From Lingula anatina (lineage: Eukaryota > Brachiopoda > Lingulata > Lingulida > Lingulidae), in the NCBI RefSeq assembly GCF_001039355.2, contig NW_019775280.1:24417-88416 (forward strand): 64,000 bases of DNA, given 5' to 3'. The position numbers and the translations under genes are program-made. Positions 1 to 12,369 of the stretch are shown in pieces (the first letter of the stretch is position 1; the number at the start of each line of letters is the position of its first letter). The notes below the pieces were generated by a model. It made no database searches. It saw only the letters and a list, made by a program, of their open reading frames with translations, and was not told where the DNA came from.

Positions 1-449
1 CCCCCCATCTCCAGTATACATCTTTTCCTATAAGGGTATTTTAATCTCACCATACCCTCATGAGTATTATTTGTAACAATGGAAGTTGCTGAAAAAATGG
101 GAATAAAATGGGAGGTAAAATACAATATGGAAGGGAAAATTACTGTGGAATAAAATTGTACCTACATAGATTGAATTTGGCAATGTACCACATACAGAAC
201 ATGTACCAGTAGTACTCTCACACACATATGCAAATACTTGTACACATTGATTCATACACATTCTCACACACATGGGCACGTGCACACACTTTCTTCATAG
301 TCTCATCAAGCATTCTGGCTTAAATTTGCACTTTCACTGTAAAGTGAATATTATGTATCAGTTATGTTGAAAAATATAAAGATGTTTAGAATTTTCTGAT
401 TTAATGCTTTGCTTGTGATTTGTAATGAATAAACTCTTTACTTTTTTAG
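1..449. other. intron of KDSR (5' part of gene lies outside window)
   Basis: No coding exon is visible here. The stretch ends in a pyrimidine tract and AG at 448-449 that serves as acceptor for the first KDSR exon in the window. The exons for the membrane anchor and the nucleotide-binding glycine motif of KDSR are therefore upstream of position 1. Confidence 0.6.
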
Positions 450-3400
450 GTAAGACTTACACAAGCTCGTGAAGAGGTAGAAAAATGCTGTAATGGCAGT
501 AGTACTCAGGTAAAATGTCTGCCATATTGCTCTCAGCTCTTAAAGGTGCACAGTAGAAGATTTTGATGTGACAATAAACTCATACTTAATAGATTTTCCT
601 AAAGTAAATGGTATTTTTTCTCCAACTAAACAACTTTTGATCTTTCTTTCTTGACACTGACATTACATTCTGGAAGAATTCAATAGTCCTTAACCCATGG
701 TTAAGTGTAGGATTTTCAAATTCTGCTATCACTTTGAGCACTGACTTTTTGGTTGCAGGAAATTCAAAACTTTGTCAAGGTGGTTGACAGGTTAGAATAT
801 TTTTGGGTCTTTCATTCATGGCATTTATCTTTCAAAAAAAAATCAAATAGCATTACTAGTACTTGTCCTCAGCCAAGATCAGCAAGTAATGGTTTACTAG
901 TACATGAATGTACTAAATGTGTGTACACTTTGTCCCTTTCAGAAAAAAGAGTTGAATACTGGAATTGCTCCATCTCTCCCTCTCTCTCTCTCTCTGTTGT
1001 TACGGAGGTACTCCTGTCAAGCCATTTTCTCTTGTAATCAGTTGCAGTGAAACTTTTCAATTGAAAATACTTCTCTTTGCTGCTGTTGTATACAGAATGT
1101 ATTTTTTTCTTGATTCAGGCCTGTTGAGGAGGGGTATGAGGGATTGTAATTATATCACAATAATAATCTTAAAAATCCATAAATTAGATGGGCTGTTTAT
1201 GTTTTCTGTCATAGCTACATGTGCACACACAGCTTTATGTGTGTGCATAGTTACTGTAATGTTAAATACAGACATGTTAGGATTTCACAAAGTGATCATA
1301 CAGTGACCTTTATTTTCTTATATTAAGATAAACCTTTAAGTGTTAAGTTTAGAAATTTAAATTAATTTTGTAGAATTCATACTTTTTGATCAATAAACAG
1401 TCTTTTTCAAAATTTTGCAGTCCGCATTATCTAAGAATCTAATGGCTTAACGCAAATACAACTGAACAAATGTGCAAAGTTTTAATGACCCAGCTACAAT
1501 TTTACTCGTATTTGTCTTGGGGCAAGTGCTAGTGTCACAGATTGCATTACTGTATCAACTTCTTACTCAGACTTTTAGCTTTAGAGAAAAGGATTTTCTC
1601 CCAGTGCTTTATCAGTGAGATTCACTATAAGATCCAGTTCTATATAAAATAGCTTTCTCCAGTTACAGTTAACTGAACTTGTATGTACAGAACTGATCAA
1701 CTTTAAATTTTAAAAACCATTTTGAAAAGTGTTTGTAGATGATTTCAAATGACCATCATAATGTTGTTTTGATTTTGTTTATATTCTAGAGAATCCAGTG
1801 CTTTTCAGCAGACATATCTCAGAACTATGGAGAAGTAGAACAAGTGATAAGAAAGGTATTCTTTTATATATGTGCTTATATCAATTTAATCAATGTACCA
1901 CTAAATGTATATGTATGATTTTTTACATAAATGGTTGAATTCAAAATACATTGTTAATATCGAATATGAATTAGGGTGAGTGTACCAGTATAAAGTATGA
2001 TATTATATAAATAGTTACCTGGTAAATGAATGTAGTTACTTAGTACCGATATAAGTAGATGAAATATCAATGAGTCATCAAATATATGCATGTGACATAA
2101 ATGTCTTAAAAACTACGATGGTGACAAAATTAAAATAACATATTAACAAATGAAACGGGTTATTGTACGAAGACTTTGAAAAGATACAGTATGTATAATG
2201 GAACCAACAGACTGAGATTCCCAGCCAAGCTATCCTGTAACATACTGGTTTAAGTGAACTATTTTCTCCCCAGGCAGAGGCTCACCTAGGTCCAGTGTCC
2301 ATGCTGATCAACAGTGCTGGGGCTGGGATGAGTGGCAGGTTTGATGAGATTCCATTAGAAGAGTTTAGAGTGAGTACCCTTTGTTTCACAGTCTCTTTAT
2401 AGAACAATTTAAATCCCAACACCCTCAGTTTCAGAGAAAAACACAAATATTATCATAATCAAGATATTTTGAAGGGGCATAGGGGTAAGGTATTGGATTT
2501 ATTTATTTATTTTAAAATTTGGATATGAAATAGTATATGGGAACAATTTCAGTGTGACATAGAGTACAGGGTTGGAAAAATTACTTTGTTTTATCTTGTT
2601 TTGTTATACCATTTTTTTTAATTTATAAGTTTTATTCTATTCTATTTCAATTAATTAATTAATTTAGTTGTTTGGAAGATGTTTACTATTTTGCAACATT
2701 CAAATGGTTCTTGTCCAGGCTAACCTATTTTTAATCAAATAACCTAACCTAACCTAGTCAGTAGATTTCTGGAACTAATTCAGTTACTGCTTCAGTTACT
2801 AATTCAGTAATAGATTACACTAAAATGCCAAAGTAAATAGATGAATAAATAAGAAAATGAAAACAAGGCCTTTGCTCTACCTTCACCTTAGTACATTTTT
2901 TCCTTGCATTGCAGAAAACCATGGACCTGAATTACCATGGCAGTGTCTATGCCACTCGTGCTGTGATAAAGAATATGAAAGAGAGGCAAAATGGACGTAT
3001 AGTCTACGTGTCTTCCATGGCTGGGCAGCTGGGGCTGTATGGATATACATCTTACTCTGCCTCTAAGTTTGCACTCAGGGGGCTTGCAGAAGCTCTGCAA
3101 ATGGAGGTAAGGTAATCATTCTCTAATTTTAAACGCTCAATTTATTCTATATTTTTAGAGTGTATGTGTTTTTGAATAATGTTAAAATTCATTAATTTTA
3201 TTTTTTATTTTTATTTTTTAAATTATGAAACGTACTTACTAAAATGAACCCAGATCATCCTACAGATCATCTTTTTTTCAGGGATTTTTCATAATAATCC
3301 TAATATAAGGTTATAGGTTTCAGTTGAAGATCTGCGACATCATTGCATTTTTGGGTTTACTTACATCTATTACTCCATATTTATGCTCAGATAAAAATCT

Positions 3401-5776
3401 AAATTTCCTGAAAATTTCAGAATTGTTATCTTTATCACCAACCTGGTGTACCCTATCTAAAACTGTTGAGAAAATTTGATCTATGAATATTCCTATGAAA
3501 CAATGCTGGGTTCTTAATGTCAAAACTTTGACCGTCCAGAGTGAAAGTCACCAATCTCTAAAGACTGACTTTGTGACTAGACTTAGAACTCAAAATAAAA
3601 AAAAAAGGGTCTATGGCTCGTAATTGTACCGCCAGCGTTAGCGCTGGCGGTACACATGGTTTCNATTATATGAAATCACTGATGAGACTTTTCCGACTTT
3701 TGTCAGAATTTCGAATTTTTCAGGGTCATTTGGGTCATTCTTGTGAATCGTGTACCCTTGACCCCCAGCCAATTTTCCTACTTTTTCAGTGAGGACTGGT
3801 CTCATCCATGTGAAATGGCATTCAATTTGTGCAATGTTAGTTTCATTTTTTTTTCCAGTATGGATACATCAGAAGTGATGCAAGTACGTGAATTGAATGG
3901 TTTTCGTACTGTTTTTGATTATACACAAATTTCCCATGTTTTCAGATGTAGATGTCCACTTCCCAGAGATAGCTTTTTGTAATGATATTCAGCTATCTCA
4001 TTGCATTGTCACCATTGAAAGGATATTGATTTGAAATTATTTGTTTTCCAGGTCAAACCATACAACATTTACATAACCCTGGCCTTTCCTCCAGATACAG
4101 ACACACCTGGCTATGCTGAGGAAAACAAAACTAAGGTAAACACCCTTGACAGTTACCCGAAGAATATTTCAGATAAAATCATTTTAATTAAAATTTAAGA
4201 ATCATTTGAGGAGAGAATTATATCCTTTTTAAAAATTTATTCAGCATTTTCTGCTCTCATCTGCTTGATGATAATTGTAAATGCTGCTTTATATAGACAC
4301 CAGTACATCTGTTCACCTACTTAACAATAAAATCATTTGGTTGTAACCTCCTGCCTTTCAGCCAGTCTTTGTAGATGAAACTGGCTGATAAAGAGACAAA
4401 AAACTGCAGTACAGAATAATGTGTGAAGGAATAGATTTATCAATGTACTGTGCATTAAGATTTATATACAGTACCTTACCTGTATCTTTGAGATGTCTCC
4501 TCTTTTTCACAGCCAGAAGAAACAAGGTTGATATCAGAAGTTGCAGGATTGTTCTGTCCAGAGAAAGTGGCAAATAGTATCTTAGAAGATTCAGTTGTAA
4601 GTTGTAAATGACCCTGAAGTATTTTAAATGATACCATAGCCTGTCTTAAGTAATTGGTACATAAAACTAATATTTAGATTTCTTTTTCTGTGTTCAGCTG
4701 TTCCTCTTTAGAACCCATACAGTTTACTGTCAAGAAACACCCCCATTTGCCTTAATTTTCTGGAAAAAAAATCACACCTTCTATTTGTATTATTTTAGAA
4801 AGGGAAGTTCTTGTGTTCTGTGGGAGTGGATGGGTTCCTCCTGACTAACCTGACATGTGGCATGTCCCCTGTCACCTCCCTCATGGAGGCCACTCAGCAG
4901 GTACTGTATTTTATACCCCCATTACACTGGACAGCGTCCTTTCTGCGTCCTTTGTGCGACCATGAAACTTGCATCGCTGTGGATGCAGAAAGGAGGCACA
5001 AACATCTCTTTGGCTGCAAAATAAATGCTCAATGATCGACCAGTTGTCAGCACGTAAAATATTATTTATTTTTAGGCTCAAATAAAGCCATACTACTGGA
5101 CTCGGAGAGGATGCCGTCCAGTGTAAAGAGTGCTTTATCAGTGAGCCAGGGCTCAGTTTCATCATCACTGGATAGTGCTATCCTATGGATAACACTCTCC
5201 ACTGTATCAAATTGTTATCCTATGGACAGTTGTCATGAAGAAAGCAGCCATTTTTAACCACTAGAAAGCAACATCAGAAACAAAAATAAGCATGTAGCAT
5301 TTAGGAAACATTACTTTACCCGCAGGATTACTGACCAGAGGATAACAATTTTATCTAAAGGGTAGTGTTATCTAGAGGACAGCGCTATCCAGTGTTTATA
5401 AAACTGGGCCCAGTACAATAAGTCATATTTATTCCTTGTGAAATGTAAATTCTTGATTAGTAGATTCAATGCAATATTTAATATTTCTTCTTTGTAAAAT
5501 GTGACCTCTTGATCAATTCGGTAAATCCAAGCCATCAATATAACAATGCAGAAATTAAAAAACTGGGTAGATTTTGTTGTGCTGCACCCAGAAATCTTTA
5601 TTAATGTGCTACATGTCTTTCTGCTTTGCAAATTGAAAAGGCTTAATGTATCTCTTTAGGTGGTGACCATGGGGCTGTTCAGGATCATCTCCCTGTTTTA
5701 CCTGGACAGCTTTGACCGTGTGGTCCACAGGTGTAAAGTGCACAAAGTGACCATTGTCAAACCCAAGGAACAATAG
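450..5776 (+). CDS. KDSR: 3-ketodihydrosphingosine reductase, 3' eight exons
   Basis: This short-chain dehydrogenase reduces 3-ketodihydrosphingosine to dihydrosphingosine with NADPH, the second step of sphingolipid synthesis, on the cytosolic face of the ER. Exons are 450-509, 1790-1855, 2274-2369, 2915-3106, 4052-4135, 4513-4596, 4799-4900 and 5660-5776. Every one is a multiple of three with GT-AG borders. Together they give 266 residues ending in TAG; the human protein has 332, so the start and the Gly-rich cofactor loop lie upstream. Visible signatures are the NSAGAG segment (exon 3), the catalytic YSASK motif (Tyr-x3-Lys, exon 4) with the preceding Ser pair, and [14 protein letters not shown] (exon 5), which is specific to KDSR. 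The C-terminal hydrophobic stretch ([15 protein letters not shown]) is the family's membrane segment. The last two exons recur downstream. Confidence 0.93.
3627..3652. repeat. perfect 11-bp hairpin with 4-base loop
   Basis: TACCGCCAGCG and its exact reverse complement are separated by TTAG. It sits in a KDSR intron just before the N at 3664. Such GC-rich hairpins in AT-rich intron DNA often mark transposon ends, but no matching terminus is seen here. Confidence 0.7.
3664..3664. other. assembly join (N)
   Basis: A single N lies 12 bases after the 3627-3652 hairpin. No sequence repeat across the join is evident. Confidence 0.8.
5149..5411. mobile_element. MITE-like inverted-repeat element in KDSR last intron
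   Basis: The left end GGGCTCAGTTTCATCATC and the reverse complement of the right end GGGCCCAGTTTTATAAAC continue into matching CACTGGATAG(T/C)GCT(A/G)TCC. This makes imperfect terminal inverted repeats of about 45 bp around a roughly 170-bp core. No convincing target duplication or coding capacity is seen. A second copy lies at about 6901-7162 inside the repeated block. Confidence 0.6.
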
Positions 5777-6312
5777 TCAACCTGTCTTGGTGTCTGGAAA
5801 GAATGGACATATTCTTTTGAAAATCCCACACTGGACATTTACAGTAGGTGGTATGAGCTCTGACATTTTGCTTCTATTCCAAAGACTATTCCATCGTGAA
5901 ACTGAGCCCAATGGTACTGTTGTCATGCCCACTTACTGAATGTTAGCATCCATCATGAAGTTCAATTTCAATTCTTTGTATAATATCGAAACAACTGGCT
6001 GAATCAAAATGCACACCTTGATACCTGTGGTAGTGTATTGTCTTCAAAGAGTACTACTCGCTTTTCACATTTGCCAAACACGAAGGAAATCCCGGTGTGA
6101 TCTTGGTGCTATGATCTTTGGTTAAATCCAAACACCACCCTGAGAACTTAAGTCAGTTCCCCAGCTTAGTTGACTAGGATTTCCATGAGGGTGCTGTAAC
6201 ACTGCTCCTGATATGTATTATATGATATAATTAGATGTGACCATGTAACCTTGGTAATTAAGTCCTTAGCCAGGGAACCTGACTTAAGTTTTTTTGTTTT
6301 TTTTTTGGTGAA

Positions 6313-8237
6313 NTGTTTGGTAAATTTTTCTGGCAATTTAACAGTTTTTTGTGAAAATTAAATTTTTCACTTATTTGCATCTTTATTTTCTGTTCTTTGT
6401 CTGTACATTTGACAGCTTTGCTGCCTTGTTAAATTTCTTTTTCTGTGTTCAGCTGTTCCTCTTTAGAACCCATACAGTTAACTGTCAAGAAACACCCCCA
6501 TTTGCCTTAATTTTCTGAAAAAAAATCACACCTTCTATTTGTATTATTTTAGAAGGGGAAGTTCTTGTGTTCTGTGGGAGTGGATGGGTTTCTCCTGACT
6601 AACCTGACATGTGGCATGTCCCCTGTCACCTCCCTCATGGAGGCCACTCAGCAGGTACTGTATTTTATACTCCCATTACACTGGACAGCGTCCTTTCTGC
6701 ATCCTTTGTGCAACCATGAAACTGGCATTGCTGTGGTCGCAGAAAGGAGGCACAAACATCTCTTTGGCTGCAAAATGAATGCTCAATGATCGACCAGTTG
6801 TCAGCATGTAAAATATTATTTATTTTTAGGCTCAAATAGGGCCGTACTACTGGACTCGGAGAGGATGCCGTCCAGTGTAAAGAGTGCTTTATCAGTGAGC
6901 CAGGGCTCAGTTTCATCATCACTGGATAGTGCTATCCTATGGATAACACTCTCCACTGTATCAAATTGTTATCCTATGGACAGTTGTCATGAAGAAAGCA
7001 GCCATTTTTAACCACTAGAAAGCAACATCAGAAACAAAAATAAGTATGTAGCATTTAGGAAACATTACTTTACCCACAGGATAGCTGACCAGAGGATAAC
7101 AATTTTATCTAATGGGTAGTGTCTAGAGGACAGCGCTATCCAGTGTTTATAAAACTGGACCCAGTACAATAAGTCATATTTATTCCTTGTGAAATGTAAA
7201 TTCTTGATTAGTAAATTCAAGTGCAATATTTAATATTTCTTCTTTGTAAAATCTGACCTCTTGTTCAATTCGGTAAATCCAAGCCATCACTATAACAATG
7301 CAGATATTCGTAAATTGGGTAGATTTTGTTGTGTTGCACCCAGAAATCTTTATTAATGTGCTACATGTCTTTCTGCTCAGTTAATTGAAAAGACTTAATG
7401 TATCTCTTTAGGTGGTGACCATGGGGCTGTTCAGGATCATCTCTCTTTTCTACCTGGACAGCTTTGACCGCGTGGTCCGCAGGTGTAAAGTGCACAAAGT
7501 GACCATTGTCAAACCCAAGGAACAATAGTCAACCTGTCTTGGCGTCCGAAAGGAATGGACATATTCTTTTGAAAATCCCACACTGGACACTTACAGTAGG
7601 TGGTATGAGCTCTGACATTTTGCTTCTATTCCAAAGACTTCATCGTGAAACTGAGCCCAATGGTACTGTTGTCATGCCCACTTACTGAATGTTAGCATCC
7701 ATCATGAAGTTCAATTTCAATTCTTTGTATAATATCAAAACAACTGGCTGAATCAAAATGCACACCTTGATACCTGTGGTAGTGTATTGTCCTCAAAGAG
7801 TACTACTTGCTTTTCACATTTGCCAAACACGAAGGAAATCCCGGTGTGATCTTGGTGCTATGATCTTTGGTTAAATCCAAACACCACCCTGAGAGCTTAA
7901 ATCAGTTCCCCAGCTTAGTTGACTAGGATTTCCATGAGAGTGCTGTAACACTGCTCCTGATATGTATTATATGATATAATTAGATGTGACCATGTAACCT
8001 TGGTAATTAAGTCCTTAGCCAGGGAACCTGACTTAAGGTTTTTTTTTTTTTTTTTTTTTTGGTGAAACCGTGGCCAGTATACAAGTGACATGGTGATGAA
8101 AATAGACACTACCCTGGTATTAGAAACCTAGTATACACAAGATGCCAGTACATTTACCAAGAACAATATTGCAGTTGCTTGACCCAAGTCCCAAACGTGT
8201 TGTTTTTAAATCCAAATGTAGAGGGGATTAATTACTN
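6313..8237. repeat. redundant block flanked by Ns: second copy of KDSR 3' end
   Basis: From about 6433 to 8040 the sequence repeats 4675 to 6300 with only scattered differences. It is bounded by single Ns at 6313 and 8237. The DNA just before 6313 and just after 8237 shares the same interrupted T run, whereas the block has an uninterrupted T run. The two outer contigs therefore fit together as one haplotype and the block as another. Its first 119 bases do not match the upstream copy, so a real tandem duplication is not excluded. Confidence 0.75.
6553..7528 (+). pseudogene. duplicate of the last two KDSR exons (allelic contig or partial duplication)
   Basis: Exons 6553-6654 and 7412-7528 repeat the last two KDSR exons with intact splice sites and the same TAG stop. 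They differ in protein by one His-to-Arg change (HRCKVH versus RRCKVH). There is no upstream exon for the catalytic domain in this block, so it cannot be a second gene. It is best read as the other haplotype of 4799-5776, or as alternative terminal exons if the duplication is real. Confidence 0.7.
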
Positions 8238-8452
8238 TCCTTAGCCAGGGAACCTGACTTAAGTTTTTTTGTTTTTTTTTTGGTGAAACCGTGGCCAGTA
8301 TACAAGTGACATGGTGATGAAAATAGACACTACCCTGGTATTAGAAACCTAGTATACACAAGATGCCAGTACATTTACCAAGAACAATATTGCAGTTGCT
8401 TGACCCAAGTCCCAAACATGTTGTTTTTAAATCCAAATGTAGAGGGGATTTA

Positions 8453-8457
<5 letters not shown>
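8238..8457. repeat. third copy of KDSR 3' flank
   Basis: This matches 8013-8236 almost base for base, and its first part also matches 6266-6312. The preceding contig stops where this one enters the (CA)n tract at 8455, which explains why assembly broke there. Confidence 0.75.

Positions 8458-8488
<31 letters not shown>
8455..8488. repeat. (CA)n microsatellite
   Basis: About 17 CA units, at the point where the alternate contig ends (8236). Confidence 0.95.
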
Positions 8489-8491
<3 letters not shown>

Positions 8492-10270
8492 CTCCAAGTA
8501 TCAAGGTACACTGGTCTGTGATAAAAGCCTTATTCCTTTTATAAAATCATTACATATTGATACAGGAGAAGGAAATCAATAAATTATTGTATTCAGTTTT
8601 TGGTTAAGTGTAGTTTAAATAATCTGTGCCATGGTCTAGTCTAAACAAGCAGTAGACAAATGCTTGTGTTAATCACATGCAAGAAGGACACTTGACTTTA
8701 GCTATTTATACTTGTGATAATTTTCTAAAATTGGCATTTCTAACCCAAGTTACTAAAATTCATATTTATATTTTTCTAAAAATTAAATAAATAAAGAATT
8801 ACACTAAATGCATTTTATTCTATCACATGGTTTATTTTTCTTAAGGCAATTCTTTGAAATGATATCTTTGTGTATAATGCCATTGTATGTATGTGTGGAC
8901 TTGGCATTCCAAAATAACAGACCAGTGCAAAATCGAAAATGTGTTTGATTATGAAAATTAGATGCAGAGTTGAAATTTTGAAAGAAAGAAAAGTTATTCC
9001 CATTCTCAACTAAATAGATAAGTTTAAGCTTTGTTTTAATCACCTGTTCTTTCTCATTTTTTCCAAGTTTTTCTTCCATTTTTAGAAGAGTTTCTTGTGT
9101 TCGGGAATTTTTTTTCTGTTGGTTGGAGTGTCGGCTAAACTTTTTCATTTTCATGATCCTGTTTCATGTGCCACCTTAATTGCTACAGTTTCTTTTTATA
9201 TTTAACATTTGTTATTTCTTAAAGCATCAACCTATCGAATTGATATGTATTTGTCTCTGCCTTTATTTTCTTACTTTTATACATACACGGTAATTTGCGA
9301 ATCTGACCCTCGTCTGTTTCTTGCCAATTTTCTTTTCTTTTATAATAAATGGCATATCATTCATCTGTTTGCTTTGATTTTCTTGTTTTATCTCTCACTA
9401 ATGCCAATCTAATGACACTATTTAGTTCTCCAAAACCCTGCCAGCGATTTTTCTTAAAAGCCTTAGTTCAGATTTTATCGTTGATAAAGCAAAATTAGAA
9501 TTGCAATCTGAATCCAAATAATTGATCAAGTGTCTAATCCGTGAGGTGAGTATGCCCATTTTAAAAGCAAACTTTAAGTTTCGAAAAATGCACAATCATA
9601 GAATGTGGAACGATTTATCGTATATTATTTATTTGGTTGTCATTTGTTGCTTTAATGTTGAAAATTATTTCATATACGACTTCCTTTATTTTTTTCAAAA
9701 TGCCGCAAAAGCGTGAAAGTCTTTTTCTTCCTTGCGATAAGTGTCTCTCTGTTTAAGTTGCATTGAATTTTGGGGAAAAAATTCCTGAAATAAATATCAT
9801 AAATCTTTGTGGTTATAAAGACACAAGGATAATGGTGGATCTAGGAGTTTTTTCAGTGGTAATATGTTGAATTTTAGACTTAAATATTTGCTGTCAGAAT
9901 GGGTCTTATTACTTTTTCTTTTTTTTCTCAGCTTACCAAGTAGTATCAATAAAATCAAATAGCTAAGTTGATAGTTTGTTTAATCGAGTGATTAAATGGT
10001 TACATTTGTGACATCTTACGTGCTTCATTGTCTTATGTTATTATATATCATTTTGACTTCTGTAATCGTACCTTTTAGACTTGTACTGTGGATTATTCTT
10101 TGGGTAATGGCGGTCATTTTGAAAAAAATATTTACAATTTCCCAAGATTAGAACCAAAAGGTACCCAAGCTATATGAACTTTAGAACCCGAATAAAAAAA
10201 TCGAGAAATAAAAGCTTTCAATTATGTCAAGGTTTGTGTATCAGAGGCATGGGAGTGCATGACTACTCGA
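8489..10270. other. intergenic region, no gene seen
   Basis: AT-rich sequence with no exon that can be supported by splice sites plus protein similarity. AATAAA hexamers at 8786-8795 could serve as poly(A) signals for KDSR, about 3 kb beyond the first stop. Confidence 0.4.
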
Positions 10271-10297
10271 CTGTAATTATTCATGAAAACCGAGAGA

Positions 10298-10390
10298 GGC
10301 GGGGCTTATGGCGCTTGCTTGACACTAATTGGTCAAGGGATAGAAGTAATAAGCCAACAAGTGTAGTAGGACGTTTTGCTGATATAAATA
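10298..10390 (+). promoter_or_regulatory. GC box, CCAAT box and TATA box promoter
   Basis: Three core elements occur in the classical order: GGCGGGGC at 10298-10305, an inverted CCAAT box (ATTGG) at 10328-10332, and TATAAATA at 10383-10390. Transcription would start near 10412-10420. A strong donor (CCG|GTAAGT) lies downstream at 10593, and the next plausible acceptor in a known gene is at 14967, just before the receptor ATG. This may therefore be the receptor promoter. Confidence 0.5.
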
Positions 10391-10414
10391 GGGCGTCACT
10401 GAAATATAACGTAG

Positions 10415-10593
10415 ACTTTTCCGCCCGTGCACAACTTGTCATAGGACAGAAAAACACTAAACGTGTTCCAGTGTTTGAACCCCACCACACACAGTGCTTC
10501 CTTCTAAAGGGACTCTGGACTAACGACCCCTGTCCTCTCACAGGTCAAGCGGTAACTGCGGCCAGAAGTAAATGCCATCGCATGAAATTGCCG
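10415..10593 (+). other. candidate 5' untranslated first exon
   Basis: This stretch runs from just after the TATA box to a strong splice donor at 10594. An open frame crosses it but begins upstream of the promoter elements and resembles no family, so I treat the stretch as noncoding leader. The receptor exon at 14968 opens directly after an acceptor (CTTCAG|GAAGTATG), which requires an upstream leader exon such as this. Confidence 0.35.
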
Positions 10594-10653
10594 GTAAGTA
10601 ATCAAATTATTATTGGAACACCGTGAACCTCGACTGGATTATCTGGCAGTTTG

Positions 10654-10656
<3 letters not shown>

Positions 10657-10684
<28 letters not shown>
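10657..10684. repeat. (AAT)n microsatellite
   Basis: About nine AAT units just inside the candidate first intron. Confidence 0.9.
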
Positions 10685-10686
<2 letters not shown>

Positions 10687-10699
10687 TTGGTTATTGAGT

Positions 10700-12325
10700 A
10701 CGAAATCATACATTTATTGACTCGTTACTACATTTGACATAATATTAACAAGAATGATAAACGTTGTAAATAAAACAATTACCCAGAAGGCAATAACCAT
10801 GTTTCAGATGTATTACGATAGTTCGTGGCCTTGAAATTTGGTTTTTCCAAAACCTTTTTTTTTTTTCTTAAATGTGTGAGTCGTATTTTTTTTAATTAAT
10901 CTATCCACTGAGACGTCATTTCTTTAATCTCTATCTGTTTCGTGACATATTCAGTTCACGCGCCATAAATTCCGCTACATGCAAAGTTTCAAAATATTCT
11001 GCCAAATGTTTTCAAAACATGGCAACTTTTTCAGCAGCACATTGCTTTTGCACATAAAGTGATATTAGAACCAGCCTAAAGAACACTGCCCGACATATTA
11101 CAGTGAGCTACGGACAGGGAAGTCGACTGATCCGTTCTGACACATGGTTATTCATTCCTGTGTTCAAGTGTTCCCATGTGCCAAAAATACGTTTTACGTG
11201 ACATACTTTTATTCTGAAATATCCCATGTTTTTATCGTGCAATTTCTGGATATAAAATGAGTATACAAATATGGTGGTCTAAAGTTATGATGTTGCTAAC
11301 AAGAACACTTAAGGATATAATATTATTACAACCCACACTTTACCAGCATTTTGTGAACACCTTTAAAAGCTTAAACACTTTGCTCACAGGGCGGGCGTGG
11401 TAGAATTTGTAAATTTGCTCCTTTTTAATTGACAGAAAATTCAAAAAGTAGATGGCATATTGTGGATATACAGTGGATATATTTAAGCAATCACACTGTT
11501 AAGATTTTCATTCTAGAAGTAGTGTAATTTTCAGAGAAATTTGGAGATATAAATTTGGAGATGGCTTCATCTTACATAATTAATTGAAAGATAAAAAAAT
11601 AGAAAAAGAAACAAAGCAAAACCACTCTAATTATCTTGGCTGTCATTACTTCCTCATTTAGCGTAGCTCATTACATGTTATTTGTTGCGATGCTATCAGC
11701 TTATAACATACGGCGTGTGACGCTCGAGGTAGGCGTTTTACATTACCTACTGTATAAAACGATCGTCTGTTTTTCATTAAATAATTTAGATTTTATTTGG
11801 ATAAAAGCATTCGTTTTGTCTAAAAATGACACTAAAGGTTTTCCAGAATGACTGCTTGAAAGGCAGTGACATGGATGACAAGAAGGTATAAATGGTCATT
11901 TTAAATCTGTTTACGTGCATCGCTGCTTGCAGAATTAAACAAGTATACTCCTGTAAAATTAAGGTATCACTGAGAGATGCTGCAAATGTGTTTTAGGCTA
12001 AAGTTTTGAAATGAACAAACAAGCAGAACTCGAATATTGTATCATAAGGTGAACAATTGCTGTGCGCTTTGTGTCCTTTCAAAGATAATTGGGCAATTGT
12101 GTGTTTATGTAAATGTAGCATTATCATAATGATCGACATGATGGATTTGTTGTGAAGATGTCTTAATGTTAAAATGGTAAGACTTATTTCTGCTTTTAGT
12201 ATATAGGAATTTTGTGTATAAGGTGTTTTAAAATTCAAGACAATATAGGAAGTCATAGGACCGTTCAAAAAGATTCTGAACTTCAAGTAAATTATTCCAA
12301 AATATACACTTGAAATATACAATTG

Positions 12326-12369
<44 letters not shown>

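Noticed and set aside
4911-5168. Minus-strand open frames mirrored in the two KDSR copies
   Set aside because: They are repeated only because the block is repeated, and they overlap an exon and a MITE.
6553-7528. A second functional KDSR gene
   Set aside because: Only the last two exons are present and the block is bounded by Ns.
10174-10626. 150-codon open frame
   Set aside because: It starts upstream of a GC/CCAAT/TATA promoter and runs through it, has no domain features, and is cut by a strong splice donor. It is more likely a chance frame over promoter and leader exon.
11848-11886. 39-base exon candidate (NDCLKGSDMDDKK)
   Set aside because: Splice dinucleotides only, and no gene around it.
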